A stretch of DNA of 64,000 nt, from the NCBI RefSeq assembly GCF_003415675.1, contig NZ_QFZK01000005.1:237335-301334 (forward strand), read 5' to 3'. The position numbers and the translations under genes are program-made. Positions 27,004 through 37,242 of this stretch are shown here, piece by piece. Position 1 is the stretch's first letter. Every line of letters starts with the position of its first letter. The notes below the pieces were generated by a model, which saw only the letters and a list, made by a program, of their open reading frames with translations, made no database searches and had not been told where the DNA came from. The stretch is from Rhodoferax lacus. Its GTDB lineage: Bacteria > Pseudomonadota > Gammaproteobacteria > Burkholderiales > Burkholderiaceae_C.

Positions 27004-27824
27004 TGCTGCACCTCTCCGACACCCACTTTGGCACCGAGCAGCCACGGGTGGTGGAAGCCCTGGTGGCCTTGGCTGCGCAGCAGCGGCCCGACGTGGTGGT
27101 GCTGTCGGGCGACATCACCCAGCGCGCGCGGCCTGCGCAGTTCCGTGCGGCAAAGGCCTTTGTGGACCGGCTCGGTGCGCCGGTGCTGGCCATCCCCGGC
27201 AACCACGACATTGCGCTGTTGGATGTATGGGCCCGGTTGACCCGCCCCTATGCGCGTTACGCACAAGTTTTTGGGGCCGATCTGGAGCCTGTTGTGTCCT
27301 CGCCCGACTGGCTGATTGTGGGCGTCAACACAACCCGCGCGTGGCGCCACGTTCATGGCGAGGTATCGGCTGCCCAGATTGCGCGGGTGGCCACTGTGCT
27401 GAGTGCCGCCACGCCGGAGCAACTGCGCGTGGTGGTGGTGCACCAGCCGCTGGCCGTGCCCGCAGGCGGTGAAGCCAGCAACCTGTTGCGCGGCCACGCA
27501 GAGGCCACGCGGGCCTGGGCACAGGCCGGGGCTGACATCGTGATGGGCGGCCACATCCACCTGCCTTTCACGCTGCCACTGCAGGGCTTGGGGCGGCGGC
27601 TGTGTGTGGTGCAGGCCGGCACGGCCGTGTCCACCCGCACACGCCCGGGGGTGCCCAATTCGGTCAACCTGTTGCGCTGGGCGGACGCGGCGGGTACGCC
27701 GGAGCTTGCTATCGGTAATGAGCCTCCGCCTGCAGGACGCTGCCTGATTGAGCGCTGGGATTTTTCGGAGCGTCTGCAGGCGTTTGTGCGCGCAGAGGTT
27801 ACGGTGGTGCAGCCTGAGCGCTAG
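26994..27824 (+). CDS. Metallophosphoesterase
   Basis: A 276-residue calcineurin-like phosphoesterase. Metal and catalytic motifs are all present: HLSDTHFG, VLSGDIT, IPGNHD, VVVHQPL and GGHIHLPF. Class III cyclic-nucleotide or phospholipid phosphodiesterases are candidates; adjacency to a lipid kinase hints at lipid turnover. It overlaps the kinase gene by 10 bases. Confidence 0.85.
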   Translation: MGVMLHLSDTHFGTEQPRVVEALVALAAQQRPDVVVLSGDITQRARPAQFRAAKAFVDRLGAPVLAIPGNHDIALLDVWARLTRPYARYAQVFGADLEPVVSSPDWLIVGVNTTRAWRHVHGEVSAAQIARVATVLSAATPEQLRVVVVHQPLAVPAGGEASNLLRGHAEATRAWAQAGADIVMGGHIHLPFTLPLQGLGRRLCVVQAGTAVSTRTRPGVPNSVNLLRWADAAGTPELAIGNEPPPAGRCLIERWDFSERLQAFVRAEVTVVQPER

Positions 27825-27838
27825 ATGTGAGGTATGCG

Positions 27839-28123
27839 ATGCCTGGCTCCAAGACCAATGAACTCTCCCGCGCCAAAGTCCGAGCCGCTGTGCGTGCTTT
27901 GCCAAAGGACGGTGGCTATGTGTGGGATGGCGTCAACGAGGATGACCGTCCGTTGAGCAGCGAGGAATTCCGGCCCAAGCTGGCAGACGCGCATGAACGA
28001 TGCCTTGCGCGATTGGCCGCAAAGCCACTCGCCGGTGTAAGGCCGGTTCCCATAGAGTGCAAAAGAAAACTAACAACCAGGGTGGACACAGCGCAATGGG
28101 GATCCCGGACTTTCAATCCTTGA
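27839..28123 (+). CDS. Small protein, possibly truncated BrnA-like antitoxin
   Basis: A 94-residue ORF with GAGG upstream. Its first 65 residues ([20 protein letters not shown]) recall the acidic N-terminal part of BrnA-type antitoxins, but the ribbon-helix-helix segment that should follow is absent and the tail looks random. No toxin gene adjoins. It overlaps the end of the convergent histidine kinase. Perhaps a remnant. Weak call. Confidence 0.35.
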   Translation: MPGSKTNELSRAKVRAAVRALPKDGGYVWDGVNEDDRPLSSEEFRPKLADAHERCLARLAAKPLAGVRPVPIECKRKLTTRVDTAQWGSRTFNP

Positions 28124-31100
28124 CGCTTCCTGTGCTCAAGGAATCTGCTGGCGGCGAGGTGCGCATCTCTGATGTTGTAGCTGTGCTGGAAGAATATTGC
28201 GAAGTTGGCAAGAGGGAGATCGCCTCATCAAACGCGAATTCCTGCACGGCCTCGTTCAGGGCCGGAAAGTTTGGCCCGAGAGCCGAACGCAAAACGTCCT
28301 GGTGCTGCAGCGTCCAATCGACGGCCGTCGGGTCGCTGTCACCCAGTAACCTTCGCAGTTGCTGCAGCGCATCGGATGTTGCCGCGCTGGGAGGCTGGGA
28401 GTCTGGCGGCGCTGTGGCCACGGAATCACCCACATGCAAGTGTGGCCGTACCGCGTTGGCCAGCGCCTCGGCCTCTATTTGCATGGCCTGCGTATCAGCT
28501 GCCTGGCCCTTGCTTGCCGACCTCTCCACTTCCCCGGCCAGCACAGCCAGTCCATTGGCTCCCAGATTGGCGCTCGATCCCTTGAGGGTGTGTGCCAGGC
28601 GTTCAGCCACAGGCCAATCCTGCAGGGCAATAGCTTGGTCCAAATCGGCCAGGCTGTTCGCCAGTCGACCTACAAATGTGGACAGCAGCTTGAAGTAGAG
28701 CGCTTGATTGCCCGCCACCCGATTCAAGGCCTGTGCCACATCCAGCCCCGGGATGCCTGCAAGTGCCGACGCAAAGGGCTGCTGTACGCTGTGCTTTGCT
28801 GTCGCTTTGACGGGCACCACTGGCGTGGCTCTGGTCGCCGAGAGCGTGCCCCCGATGCAGGTCAGCAAGACACGCCACAGCGCATCGGGCTCGATGGGCT
28901 TGGCGACGTAGCCGTTCATGCCCACCTCGACACAGCGGTCGCGGTCGCGTTGCATGGCATTGGCCGTCATGGCCACAATGGGCAGGGTGCCAAAGCCTGG
29001 CAAGGCACGGATGTGGCGCGTCGCTTCCAGGCCGTCCATGACCGGCATTTGCATATCCATCAACACCAGGTCGTAGGCCGTGGCCTGCACCCGGTCCAAG
29101 GCCTGCTGGCCATCGTCGGCCAGGTCGACCACAAAGCCCACGTCCTGCAGTAGCTCGGCGCCCACCTGCTGGTTCAGATCGTTGTCATCCACCAGCAGGA
29201 TGCGCAGGCCTTGCAGCTTGCGAACTTCTTGTTCCAGCAGGCTTTGCCCCGGCGTGTCCGACAGGCCACGGCCTGAAACCATTCCACGGGCCTGTCCGCC
29301 CAGCGCATGCATCAGGCTGTCCAGCAGCAGCGCAGGCGATACCGGTTTCACCAGCACCTCATCCATGCCGACTTGCTCCGCCTGGCTCATTACTTCCTCG
29401 CGCCCGAAGGCCGTCACCAATACCTGTTTGGGGCAAGGTGCAAGTTGCATCTCGCGCACGCGGCGTGCGCCTTCCAGTCCGTCCATACCGGGCATCTGCC
29501 AGTCCCACAAAATCAGCTGGAAGGGCTTTGCAGACTGCGCGCGGCTGTGAATGGCTTGCAGTGCCGTCCGTGCGTCTGGCGCCTCTTCAACCACAAGACC
29601 TTGGTCAACCAGCATGTCCATCAGCACCATGCGGGCCTGCAGGTTATCGTCCACCACCAAGGCAGACAGGCCCTGCAACGCCCCGTACAAATGCGGCACC
29701 GGCACCATCTGGCCGCCCAGGCCCAACTTGGCGGTGAACCAGAAGCATGCCCCCTGGCCCAGCACGCTGTTCACGCCCACGTCACCACCCATCAAGGCCG
29801 CAAGACTTTTTGCAATGGCAAGGCCCAGCCCCGTGCCGCCAAACTTGCGGCTGGTGGACGTGTCGGCCTGGCTGAAGCTCTGGAACAGCTTGGCCATCTG
29901 CTCTTCGGACAGGCCAATGCCGGTGTCAATGACTTCAAAGCGCAGCTCTACAAACCCATCCGTGGCAGACAGCTTGCGCACCCGCAAACACACGGTTCCT
30001 GCCTCGGTAAATTTGATGGCGTTGTTGGTGTAGTTGATCAGTATCTGGCCCAGGCGCAGCGGATCACCCAGCAGGTTTTGCGGAATGTCCCGGCCCAGGT
30101 CGAAGACCAGTTCCAGATTGCGCTCGCGCACCCGGTCAGAGGCCATATTGGCCACGGTGTCCAGCACCTGTTGCAGGTCAAACGCCACATGCTCGACGTC
30201 GAGCTTGCCGGCCTCGATCTTGGAGAAGTCCAGGATGTCGTTGATGATGCCCAGCAAATGCCGCGCCGACTGGCTGATCTTCTGCAGGTAGTCGCGTTGC
30301 TTGTCACTCAGGTCGGTCTTCAAGGTCAGACGACTGATGCCGATGATGGCATTCATGGGCGTGCGGATCTCGTGGCTCATATTGGCCAGAAAGTCACCCT
30401 TGGCCCGGGTGGCAGCTTCGGCGGCTTCCAGAGCAAGAGCCAGTTCGCCGGCACTCTTGGCGGCCTCGGACTGGTGGGTGAGCAAGTTGGCCTGCATCAC
30501 GGCCAGACGACCCATGACGCTGTGCTCGCTGAAATTGGATTGTTGCAAGTCGGCGCTCAGGTCCCCGCGGGCCACCCTGGCAATGGCCTGTTGCACGCTG
30601 TCAATCGTGCCGCCCATGACCCCCTGCAGTTTTTCAACAAAGTTGTTGAAACTGCCCGTGAGATCAGCGAATTCGGTGGTGTGGCTATGGGTCAGTCGGG
30701 TGGACAGATTGGCCTCCCCGGATGCGACGTCGGACAGCGCCACGCCCAGTTCCTTGATGGGCTTGATCACGACCCGCCGAAGGGCCCATACCATGACCAA
30801 AACAGTCGCCAGATTGAGTGCGGCAAACTGAAGCAAGGTGATCAGCAAGTCCTGCTGCAGGCTCTGCTGCACCTGCTTGTAACTCAGATACAGCGTGACA
30901 GCGCCTATCTTCTGGTGGGTCGTTTCATCGATGTACACCACATCAAATGTGCGGACCTCATCCGCCTGCGGGGCAACTGCGGGCGACGCGATGGCTGTGT
31001 GGTCACTGCGCACGCCGTGTATGAACGCCCCGCTTGCTTCCACCGTGATGCCAAGCAGAAAGGGCTCTTCGAGTTCGAGGGCAACGATTTGTGGAACGGC

Positions 31101-31307
31101 GGAGTAATGCACTTCCCATATGGCATTGACCAGACTGAGCGGAAGGCGTCGACCGAGTTTTTCAATCTGGGAGTGCACCGCATCCATGCGTGCAATTTTG
31201 TCGTTGCGGTAGTTGAGGTAAGCAAAGCCGCCGAATACACAGGTGGCCGCCACGACCACGAGCACCATAAAGCGGGTCTGTACCGACCGCCAATGCCTGG
31301 AAAACAT
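28113..31307 (-). CDS. Hybrid sensor histidine kinase with two receivers and HPt
   Basis: A 1064-residue membrane sensor: transmembrane segment at about 12-30, periplasmic domain to 155, second segment about 155-178, HAMP-like linker (180-235), dimerisation/phosphoacceptor with H312 ([13 protein letters not shown]), ATPase domain with NYTNNAIKF and [16 protein letters not shown], receiver 1 (Asp602), receiver 2 (Asp751, DMQMPVMDG) and an HPt domain with His906 ([11 protein letters not shown]). No output regulator is adjacent. It lies 41 bases after a periplasmic binding-protein gene on the same strand, which could supply its ligand. Confidence 0.9.
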   Translation of the reverse strand: MFSRHWRSVQTRFMVLVVVAATCVFGGFAYLNYRNDKIARMDAVHSQIEKLGRRLPLSLVNAIWEVHYSAVPQIVALELEEPFLLGITVEASGAFIHGVRSDHTAIASPAVAPQADEVRTFDVVYIDETTHQKIGAVTLYLSYKQVQQSLQQDLLITLLQFAALNLATVLVMVWALRRVVIKPIKELGVALSDVASGEANLSTRLTHSHTTEFADLTGSFNNFVEKLQGVMGGTIDSVQQAIARVARGDLSADLQQSNFSEHSVMGRLAVMQANLLTHQSEAAKSAGELALALEAAEAATRAKGDFLANMSHEIRTPMNAIIGISRLTLKTDLSDKQRDYLQKISQSARHLLGIINDILDFSKIEAGKLDVEHVAFDLQQVLDTVANMASDRVRERNLELVFDLGRDIPQNLLGDPLRLGQILINYTNNAIKFTEAGTVCLRVRKLSATDGFVELRFEVIDTGIGLSEEQMAKLFQSFSQADTSTSRKFGGTGLGLAIAKSLAALMGGDVGVNSVLGQGACFWFTAKLGLGGQMVPVPHLYGALQGLSALVVDDNLQARMVLMDMLVDQGLVVEEAPDARTALQAIHSRAQSAKPFQLILWDWQMPGMDGLEGARRVREMQLAPCPKQVLVTAFGREEVMSQAEQVGMDEVLVKPVSPALLLDSLMHALGGQARGMVSGRGLSDTPGQSLLEQEVRKLQGLRILLVDDNDLNQQVGAELLQDVGFVVDLADDGQQALDRVQATAYDLVLMDMQMPVMDGLEATRHIRALPGFGTLPIVAMTANAMQRDRDRCVEVGMNGYVAKPIEPDALWRVLLTCIGGTLSATRATPVVPVKATAKHSVQQPFASALAGIPGLDVAQALNRVAGNQALYFKLLSTFVGRLANSLADLDQAIALQDWPVAERLAHTLKGSSANLGANGLAVLAGEVERSASKGQAADTQAMQIEAEALANAVRPHLHVGDSVATAPPDSQPPSAATSDALQQLRRLLGDSDPTAVDWTLQHQDVLRSALGPNFPALNEAVQEFAFDEAISLLPTSQYSSSTATTSEMRTSPPADSLSTGSVKD

Positions 31308-31348
31308 GAGGTTGGCGTTTGTCTCAGCGCGCTCCTGGGCCTATACCG

Positions 31349-32110
31349 CTAGGGTATGTAATGGTGCAGGATGGCTGCATATTTGCCAGAGCTTTTCAGC
31401 TTGGCAAGCCCGTCATTGAACGCAGCGGCGGTCTCCCTGGACTTGAATGCCACCTTGTATTCGTTGATGGGAAACAATTCAGCGAATGCTTCCTGCTGGC
31501 TTACGTCTACATCTTTGATCTTGGACTTGAGGTCCTTGTAAATCGCGATATCCAGCACAATCACATCCACCCGCCCTGAGTACATCATCTTGATCATGTT
31601 CTCCAGTGAAGACAACTCGTCGTACTTGGAGTTGGCCCGGGCCATGGCAGCAAAGTCTTTTCCCAAATACAGATTGGCCTTTTGAAATGCCACGATGCGA
31701 AGCTTGCCCAGGTCGGCTATCGAGCCAATCTTGAGCCCACGCGATTTGAGCGAAATGGCGACGTTTTGGTAGGTGACGTGCACGGTCGAAAAAAAGGCAC
31801 CAGGGAGTGCCGCACTTTCTGTCACCGGCGACATGGCGTCTACCGTACCGTCCGTGAAGCTGGCAATCATGCGTGAAAACGGCAGGTAGACAAACTTGAT
31901 CTTGGTACCGGGTGGAAGTGCTCCCCGGATGATGTCAAGCTCAATGCCTTGCTCCCCTTCTGGAATGACGTAGGGAGACATGGGGCTGACTGCCAACCGC
32001 AACTCCTGTGCCGATGCAAAGTGGCTCAGGCCCAGAACCATCCATGCGATCCATCCCCATGTGATCAGCGCGCGGACCAAAGGGAAACGCGCATCCAGTG
32101 TTTTGCTCAT
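31349..32110 (-). CDS. Periplasmic solute-binding protein (family 3-like)
   Basis: A 253-residue protein with a signal peptide (to about residue 34, ending ASAQE) and a type-2 periplasmic binding fold: RLAVSPMSPYVIPEGEQGIELDII, DAMSPVTESAALPGAFFS and VDVIVLDIAIYKDL. No ABC permease genes adjoin, so it probably works as a sensor partner for the downstream hybrid kinase. I chose ATG 32110 with GAGGTG upstream; the longer open frame to 32344 antisense-overlaps the crtB end. Confidence 0.75.
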   Translation of the reverse strand: MSKTLDARFPLVRALITWGWIAWMVLGLSHFASAQELRLAVSPMSPYVIPEGEQGIELDIIRGALPPGTKIKFVYLPFSRMIASFTDGTVDAMSPVTESAALPGAFFSTVHVTYQNVAISLKSRGLKIGSIADLGKLRIVAFQKANLYLGKDFAAMARANSKYDELSSLENMIKMMYSGRVDVIVLDIAIYKDLKSKIKDVDVSQQEAFAELFPINEYKVAFKSRETAAAFNDGLAKLKSSGKYAAILHHYIP

Positions 32111-32216
32111 AGCGAACACCTCAAAGTATTTAGGTGCGAATGAGTGTACATACGGGAGATTCATTGTCAAACTGAACCCTTGCGCGACATCAATGAATTG
32201 CGGCGTTAGTCCCCCT

Positions 32217-33275
32217 TCAAACCCCCACCACCTTCCTCTCCCGCTTGGCATTCTCCAGCCGCTCCAGCAGCCCAAACACCCATTCCACCCGCTGCGGCAT
32301 GGCGCGGTTGGGGAAGTAGGCTTGGGCTTGGCGTTCCAGCACATCGGCCTGGCAACCGGCTATCAGGAAGCGGATGGCGGCCAGGGGTGCGGGCTGTGCG
32401 GTGCGGGTGGTGATCCAGCCGGCCTGGGCCCAGGACGTTGCCAGCAGGACCAGCTTGCGCCGGGTGCTGACCACCGTGCGGTGGTGGATCGAGTCCAGGC
32501 CTTCGCGGCGCAACTGCTGGCCGATCTCGCCGTAGATGGTGCTGGCGGCCAGGATGGCGGCGCGGCAGTCGGGGGGTAGTTCGGCAATGCCGGCCTGGGC
32601 CTGGGCGTACAGGGTGTCGGCCTCGGCTAAAAGGCGCTCGGTGAGGGTCTGGATGGCGGCGGTGGACACAGGGTCTGCCAGCCATTTGCGCACGTCTACG
32701 CCAGCCTCCTGCAGCCAGACGCGCGGCAGGTAGAGGCGGCCGTTGCGGGCGTCTTCCCCGATGTCGCGGGCGATGTTGGTGAGCTGCATGGCCACGCCGA
32801 GTTCGCAAGCGCGCGCCAGCGTGCGCTCGGATTGCGAGCCCATGATCCAGCACATCATGGCGCCCACGGTGCCGGCGACGCGGGCACAGTAACCGTGCAG
32901 GTCTTCCAGGGTGTCGTAGCGGCGTCCGGTGGCGTCCCAGGCAAAGCCTTCCAGGAGCGCGTCCAGCAGCATGCGCGGCAGTTGATGCTGCTGTACCACG
33001 ATGGCCAGGGCCTGGTCTTCCACGCTATCGCTGGGGGTGCCTGCATAAATCAGGTCCAGGCGCTGGCGCAGCATCTGCAAATTGGCGTCCACATTGCCGC
33101 CTTCGTCCACCAGGTCGTCGGCCACGCGGCAGAAGGCATAGAGGGCGATGGAGGCGGCGCGCACGCGCAGCGGCAGCAGGCGGCTGGCGGCAAAGAATGT
33201 TTTGGAGCCGCCCTGCATCATGGCGATGCAGGCCTTGAGGTCCCGCGCGGCGTATTCAGGCGAAGCTGTTGGCAT
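32217..33275 (-). CDS. crtB: Phytoene synthase CrtB
   Basis: A 352-residue squalene/phytoene synthase that joins two GGPP to phytoene. It has GGSKTFFAASRLLP, the first Asp motif in AFCRVADDLVDEGG, and the second in QLTNIARDIGEDARNGRLYLP. It is the last gene of the minus-strand superoperon and its start overlaps the crtI end by 20 bases. Confidence 0.95.
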   Translation of the reverse strand: MPTASPEYAARDLKACIAMMQGGSKTFFAASRLLPLRVRAASIALYAFCRVADDLVDEGGNVDANLQMLRQRLDLIYAGTPSDSVEDQALAIVVQQHQLPRMLLDALLEGFAWDATGRRYDTLEDLHGYCARVAGTVGAMMCWIMGSQSERTLARACELGVAMQLTNIARDIGEDARNGRLYLPRVWLQEAGVDVRKWLADPVSTAAIQTLTERLLAEADTLYAQAQAGIAELPPDCRAAILAASTIYGEIGQQLRREGLDSIHHRTVVSTRRKLVLLATSWAQAGWITTRTAQPAPLAAIRFLIAGCQADVLERQAQAYFPNRAMPQRVEWVFGLLERLENAKRERKVVGV

Positions 33276-34794
33276 GGGGAACCACCGTCTCTAGTGCTTT
33301 GGCAGACATCAACACGCCGGGAACCCCGGCACCGGGGTGGGTGCTGGCACCCACCATGTACAAACCCGCCACATCCTCGCTGCGGTTGTGGGGGCGAAAC
33401 CAGGCGCTTTGCAGCAGGAGCGGCTCCAGGCCAAAGCCCGCGCCCTTGAAGGACCAGAGCCGGTCCTGAAAATCCTGCGGCGTACTCACTTTGGAGCTGA
33501 CCACATGGTCCTGCAGCCCCGGCAGCACCGAGTCCGACAGGGCCTGCGCAATGCGCTGGCGGTAGGTCTCGGCCATGGTGGGCCAGTCGGTGTCGCCGTC
33601 CAGGTGCGGCACGGGGGACAGCACATAAAAGCTGTCGCAGCCCTCGGGCGCCATCGAGGGGTCGGTGGCGGTGGGGCGGTACAGATACAGGCTGAAGTCA
33701 TCGGCCAGCTTCTTGTGCTTGAAGATGTCGGTCAGCAGCTCTTTGTAGCGGTCGCCCAGCAGCATCATGTGGTGGGGCACATCGGGGTATTGGCGGTTGG
33801 TGCCGAAGTACCAGACAAACAGGCCCATGCTGTAGCGGCCGTTGTCGATCTTGCGGTCGGTCCAGTGGCGGCGGTGCTCTGGGGCAATCAGCTTGCGGTA
33901 GGTCCAGGCGGCGTCGGCATTGCTCACCACAATGTCGGCCTCCACATACTCGCCGTTCTCCAGCTCAATGCCGCGTGCGCGCCCGTCTTCCACGCGGATG
34001 CGGGTCACAGCGGCGTTGTAATGGATGGGCACTTGGCGCCCGGCCAGCAGCTTGGCAAGGCCGGTGACGATGGAGCCGGTGCCGCCCATGGCGCTGTGCA
34101 CGCCCCAGTTTTTTTCCAGCGAGTGGATCAGCGCATAGGCGCAGGTCACCGAGAACGGGTTGCCGCCAATGAGGAGCGTGTGAAAGCTCATCACCATGCG
34201 CAGCTTGGGGTGCTTGATATGCTTGGCCACCAGGCTGTGCAGACTGCGCCAGGCGTTCATGCGCATAAACGACGGCAGGGCCGCCAACAGGTCTTTGAAT
34301 TTGTCAAAAGCCACTGCACCCATCTCCACAAAGCCCAGCACGCGGCAGCGCTCGGCCGCAGCCATCAGGCGCTTGTAGCCGGGCACATCCGCGGGTGAGA
34401 ACTTGGCGATCTGCGCGCTCATGGCCTCTTCATCGCCGCTGTAGTCAAAGCTGGTGCCATCGGCAAAGCGGATGCGATAGAACGGCGTCATCAGCCGCAG
34501 GTCCACATCGTCCTGCATGCGCTGGCCGCACAGGGCCCACAGCTCTTCCAGCAAAAAGGGCGCGGTGATGATGGTGGGGCCGGCATCAAAGGTAAAGCCG
34601 TCCTGGCGGTGCACATAGGCACGGCCACCGGGGGCGTCCAGCTTTTCATAGATGGACACCGCATAGCCCTTGCAGCTCAGGCGGATGGCCGCAGCCAGCC
34701 CGCCAAAGCCGCTGCCAATCACCACGGCTTTGGGGCGCTTGTCAGCGGGCGTAGCGTGGGCAAAGCGGTCGTCGGTGGCGCGAAAGGCGTTCAT
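33256..34794 (-). CDS. crtI: Phytoene desaturase CrtI
   Basis: A 512-residue FAD-dependent desaturase. The dinucleotide motif VVIGSGFGGLAAAIRLSCKG is near residue 24 and the C-terminal signature is GLYMVGASTHPGAGVPGVLM. It converts phytoene to neurosporene or lycopene; the number of steps, which decides between spheroidene and spirilloxanthin series, cannot be read here. Start ATG 34794 overlaps the puhE stop (ATGA). Confidence 0.95.
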   Translation of the reverse strand: MNAFRATDDRFAHATPADKRPKAVVIGSGFGGLAAAIRLSCKGYAVSIYEKLDAPGGRAYVHRQDGFTFDAGPTIITAPFLLEELWALCGQRMQDDVDLRLMTPFYRIRFADGTSFDYSGDEEAMSAQIAKFSPADVPGYKRLMAAAERCRVLGFVEMGAVAFDKFKDLLAALPSFMRMNAWRSLHSLVAKHIKHPKLRMVMSFHTLLIGGNPFSVTCAYALIHSLEKNWGVHSAMGGTGSIVTGLAKLLAGRQVPIHYNAAVTRIRVEDGRARGIELENGEYVEADIVVSNADAAWTYRKLIAPEHRRHWTDRKIDNGRYSMGLFVWYFGTNRQYPDVPHHMMLLGDRYKELLTDIFKHKKLADDFSLYLYRPTATDPSMAPEGCDSFYVLSPVPHLDGDTDWPTMAETYRQRIAQALSDSVLPGLQDHVVSSKVSTPQDFQDRLWSFKGAGFGLEPLLLQSAWFRPHNRSEDVAGLYMVGASTHPGAGVPGVLMSAKALETVVPHANSFA

Positions 34795-35621
34795 AGGCTG
34801 TCCGGTTGACTGGGCCGCGTGGTGGGCAAAGTAGTTGGCAGGGGGGAGGGCAGTTCGCCGCGCTGGCGCATGGCCCAGCCCCACAGGCGCTGCAGCGGCA
34901 GGGCAAACACCATCAGCAGGTGTTCGACAATCGCCAGCCCCAAGAGCGAGGCCAGCAGCACCCAGCCGGTGGTGATGGTGACGGTGTTGCGCTGTGCTTC
35001 CAGCACCAGCCAGACCCAGGTGCCGGCCGAGAGGCTGATGGTGAGATAAAAGCACGCGGTTACCGCCGAGCGGCGGAAGTAGCTGCCCATGTAGGCCAGG
35101 TGCGCGGGCAGGTACTGGTCGCCCACATGGGGCACGCCAAAAAACAGATTCAGTTTGGAGCTCACCCGCATGCACCACAGCAAGGCAAAGGTGCACAGCG
35201 CCACGTGGTTTACGTTGCCCCACTGCAGCAACATCAAAAAGCCCATGTTGAGCAGCAGGCCAATCTCATGGTGCAACAGGGCTTGCACCGCCAGATAAAA
35301 GCGGCGCACGCCGTGCGCGCTGCTCTCTTGCGCAATGCGGCGCGGGCCGGTGATCCAGCCCGACAAGAACGCCATCTCGTGCCAGCCCCACATCACGATC
35401 ACACTCACAAAGCCCACGTAGCTGGCCGCCATGGTGGCGTGGCGCATGCTCCAGGCCGTGCTGATGGTGCTAAGTAGTGCCAGGAAGGTGAGGGCTGCCA
35501 TGCTGCGCTTGAACAGGCGTGCGGGCAGGCGCACCAGCCACAGAATGGCACCCGTGCCCAGCCACCAGCTCAGGATGGCGACCAGCACCGCACCAGGGAC
35601 CGAGGAGAGAAATTCCGTCAT
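34791..35621 (-). CDS. puhE: Photosynthetic complex assembly protein PuhE
   Basis: A 276-residue membrane protein with about seven helices matching PuhE, a factor that tunes bacteriochlorophyll supply and reaction-centre assembly. Distinct segments: WGWHEMAFLSGWITGPRR, HHEIGLLLNMGFL and RVSSKLNLFFGVPH. It lies 30 bases after acsF and overlaps crtI. Confidence 0.85.
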   Translation of the reverse strand: MTEFLSSVPGAVLVAILSWWLGTGAILWLVRLPARLFKRSMAALTFLALLSTISTAWSMRHATMAASYVGFVSVIVMWGWHEMAFLSGWITGPRRIAQESSAHGVRRFYLAVQALLHHEIGLLLNMGFLMLLQWGNVNHVALCTFALLWCMRVSSKLNLFFGVPHVGDQYLPAHLAYMGSYFRRSAVTACFYLTISLSAGTWVWLVLEAQRNTVTITTGWVLLASLLGLAIVEHLLMVFALPLQRLWGWAMRQRGELPSPLPTTLPTTRPSQPDSL

Positions 35622-35651
35622 TGCGTGTGTGCCTGTCTGTTGTGCGCCGGG

Positions 35652-36761
35652 CTACCAGGTGGGTGCCAGCCGCACCTGATCGGGCAGCTTCTGTTGCTTC
35701 ACCGGCAGCAGGTACAGGCGCACAAAGGTGACAAAGGCACGCGTCACGCACCAGCCCTGTTTGAGCTTGCCCAGAATGCCGCCCTGCTTGCGCGCCTTGG
35801 CGTCTTCCACCGCAATCTTCACCAGGTGCGTCATGCAGGCGCGGAAGGTGGGGTGGTCAATGTCCACCTCGATGGGGAAGACCTGGCGTGCAATCTCGGA
35901 GGTGATGCGAAACACCTCGTAGTCGTACTCGGTGGACTTGAAGCCCATGGTTTCGTGCAAGAGCGGGCGGGTATGGTCGCGCACATACATGGTGGCGTAC
36001 ACGGCCAGAATGAAGAAGCGGATCCACAGCTTGTTGACGCCCGACAGCAGCTCGGGGTGGGCGCGCATCAAGAGCGCAAACGATTCGCCGTGGCGGTACT
36101 CGTCATTGCACCAGCGCTCGAACCAGCGGAATATGGGGTGGAAGCGCTTGTCCGGATGGCGCTCGAGCTGGCGGAAGATGGTGATGTAGCGGGCGTAGCC
36201 AATCTTCTCCGACAGATACGTGGCGTAGTAGATGTACTTGGGCTTGAAGAAGGTGTAGGCCTTGGTGCGCTTGAGGGCCCCGAGGTCAATGCCCAGATTG
36301 AAGTCCTTGAGCGACTGGTTGATAAAGCCCGCATGGCGCGACTCATCCCGCGCCATATAGGTCATGAGCTGCTTGATGTCGGGGTTGCTGACGTTCTTGC
36401 GGATCTCGTTGTAGAGAATGCAGCCGGAGAATTCCGAGGTCAGCGAGCTGATCAAAAAGTCCAGAAACTCCTGGCGCATCTCGGGCGAGAGCTTGGGCAT
36501 CAGTTCACGCACTTCGTCGGCAAAGGCGGCGTCGCGCTGGAAGTGGTCGTGGTTGTTGTCGCCCTCGTACTCGGCCATCATGGTGTCCCACTCGGCGCGC
36601 ATGCTGCTCACATCCAGCGCGTCCAGCGCCTTGAAGTCGGTGGTGTAGAAGCGCGGTGTCAGCACCGTGCTGCGCACCGCCTTGGCGTTGGCCTCTTCGG
36701 CGTTTTCCACGGCGCCTATCAGCAGTTCAACATGGTCAAAGTCCATTGCGGCAGCGTTCAT
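35652..36761 (-). CDS. acsF: Aerobic Mg-protoporphyrin IX monomethyl ester cyclase AcsF
   Basis: A 369-residue diiron oxygenase that closes the isocyclic ring E with O2. Iron-ligand motifs are visible: [28 protein letters not shown] and [16 protein letters not shown] precedes the ATG by 8 bases. It sits inside the puh operon, as in Rubrivivax. No anaerobic bchE is present in this window. Confidence 0.95.
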   Translation of the reverse strand: MNAAAMDFDHVELLIGAVENAEEANAKAVRSTVLTPRFYTTDFKALDALDVSSMRAEWDTMMAEYEGDNNHDHFQRDAAFADEVRELMPKLSPEMRQEFLDFLISSLTSEFSGCILYNEIRKNVSNPDIKQLMTYMARDESRHAGFINQSLKDFNLGIDLGALKRTKAYTFFKPKYIYYATYLSEKIGYARYITIFRQLERHPDKRFHPIFRWFERWCNDEYRHGESFALLMRAHPELLSGVNKLWIRFFILAVYATMYVRDHTRPLLHETMGFKSTEYDYEVFRITSEIARQVFPIEVDIDHPTFRACMTHLVKIAVEDAKARKQGGILGKLKQGWCVTRAFVTFVRLYLLPVKQQKLPDQVRLAPTW

Positions 36762-36772
36762 GGGGTGTCTCC

Positions 36773-37240
36773 TTACTTGGCTATGGAAGTGGGGGTATGG
36801 CTTTGCGCCGTGCTGTCCTGCAGGCGGGCAAAGGTCTCGCGCTGGGTGTGGCCGAACGACTCCAGGTGGATGCGCTCGCCGGTGCTGGCGTCATACAGGC
36901 TCAAGCTACCATCGGCATGGTTTTGCAGCAGCAGCGGGGCATGGCGGTCTGCGCTTTGCAATTTGCGCTCGCGTGCCATGGCGCGCAGCACTCCGCGCAC
37001 AAAACCCTGCTCGCCTTCAAACAATGCCACCTGGGCGCCGCTGCTCATATCCCGCACCGACACAGCGCCGCTGGCGGTGTCTTCAAACATGAGTGCGCGG
37101 CTGTGGGTCACCGGCGAATCAAACTGCGGCGCCGGTGCGCCATTCCAGCGTGCAAACACCACCAGCAGAAGCGAGGACAGGGCCGCCGCGGCCAGCAGCA
37201 GCATGGGGTTGAAGGCGCGGGGCGCGTTGAGCGTGGACAT
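36773..37240 (-). CDS. puhC: Photosynthetic complex assembly protein PuhC
   Basis: A 155-residue protein with one N-terminal membrane anchor ([20 protein letters not shown]) and a periplasmic domain with [14 protein letters not shown] and [23 protein letters not shown]. PuhC aids reaction-centre/LH1 organisation. It starts 2 bases after puhB, so translation is coupled. Confidence 0.85.
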   Translation of the reverse strand: MSTLNAPRAFNPMLLLAAAALSSLLLVVFARWNGAPAPQFDSPVTHSRALMFEDTASGAVSVRDMSSGAQVALFEGEQGFVRGVLRAMARERKLQSADRHAPLLLQNHADGSLSLYDASTGERIHLESFGHTQRETFARLQDSTAQSHTPTSIAK

Positions 37241-37242
37241 GG

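Noticed and set aside
29307..31352. 681-codon plus-strand frame opposite the hybrid kinase
   Set aside because: Shadow frame: the minus-strand kinase has all catalytic motifs, this has none.
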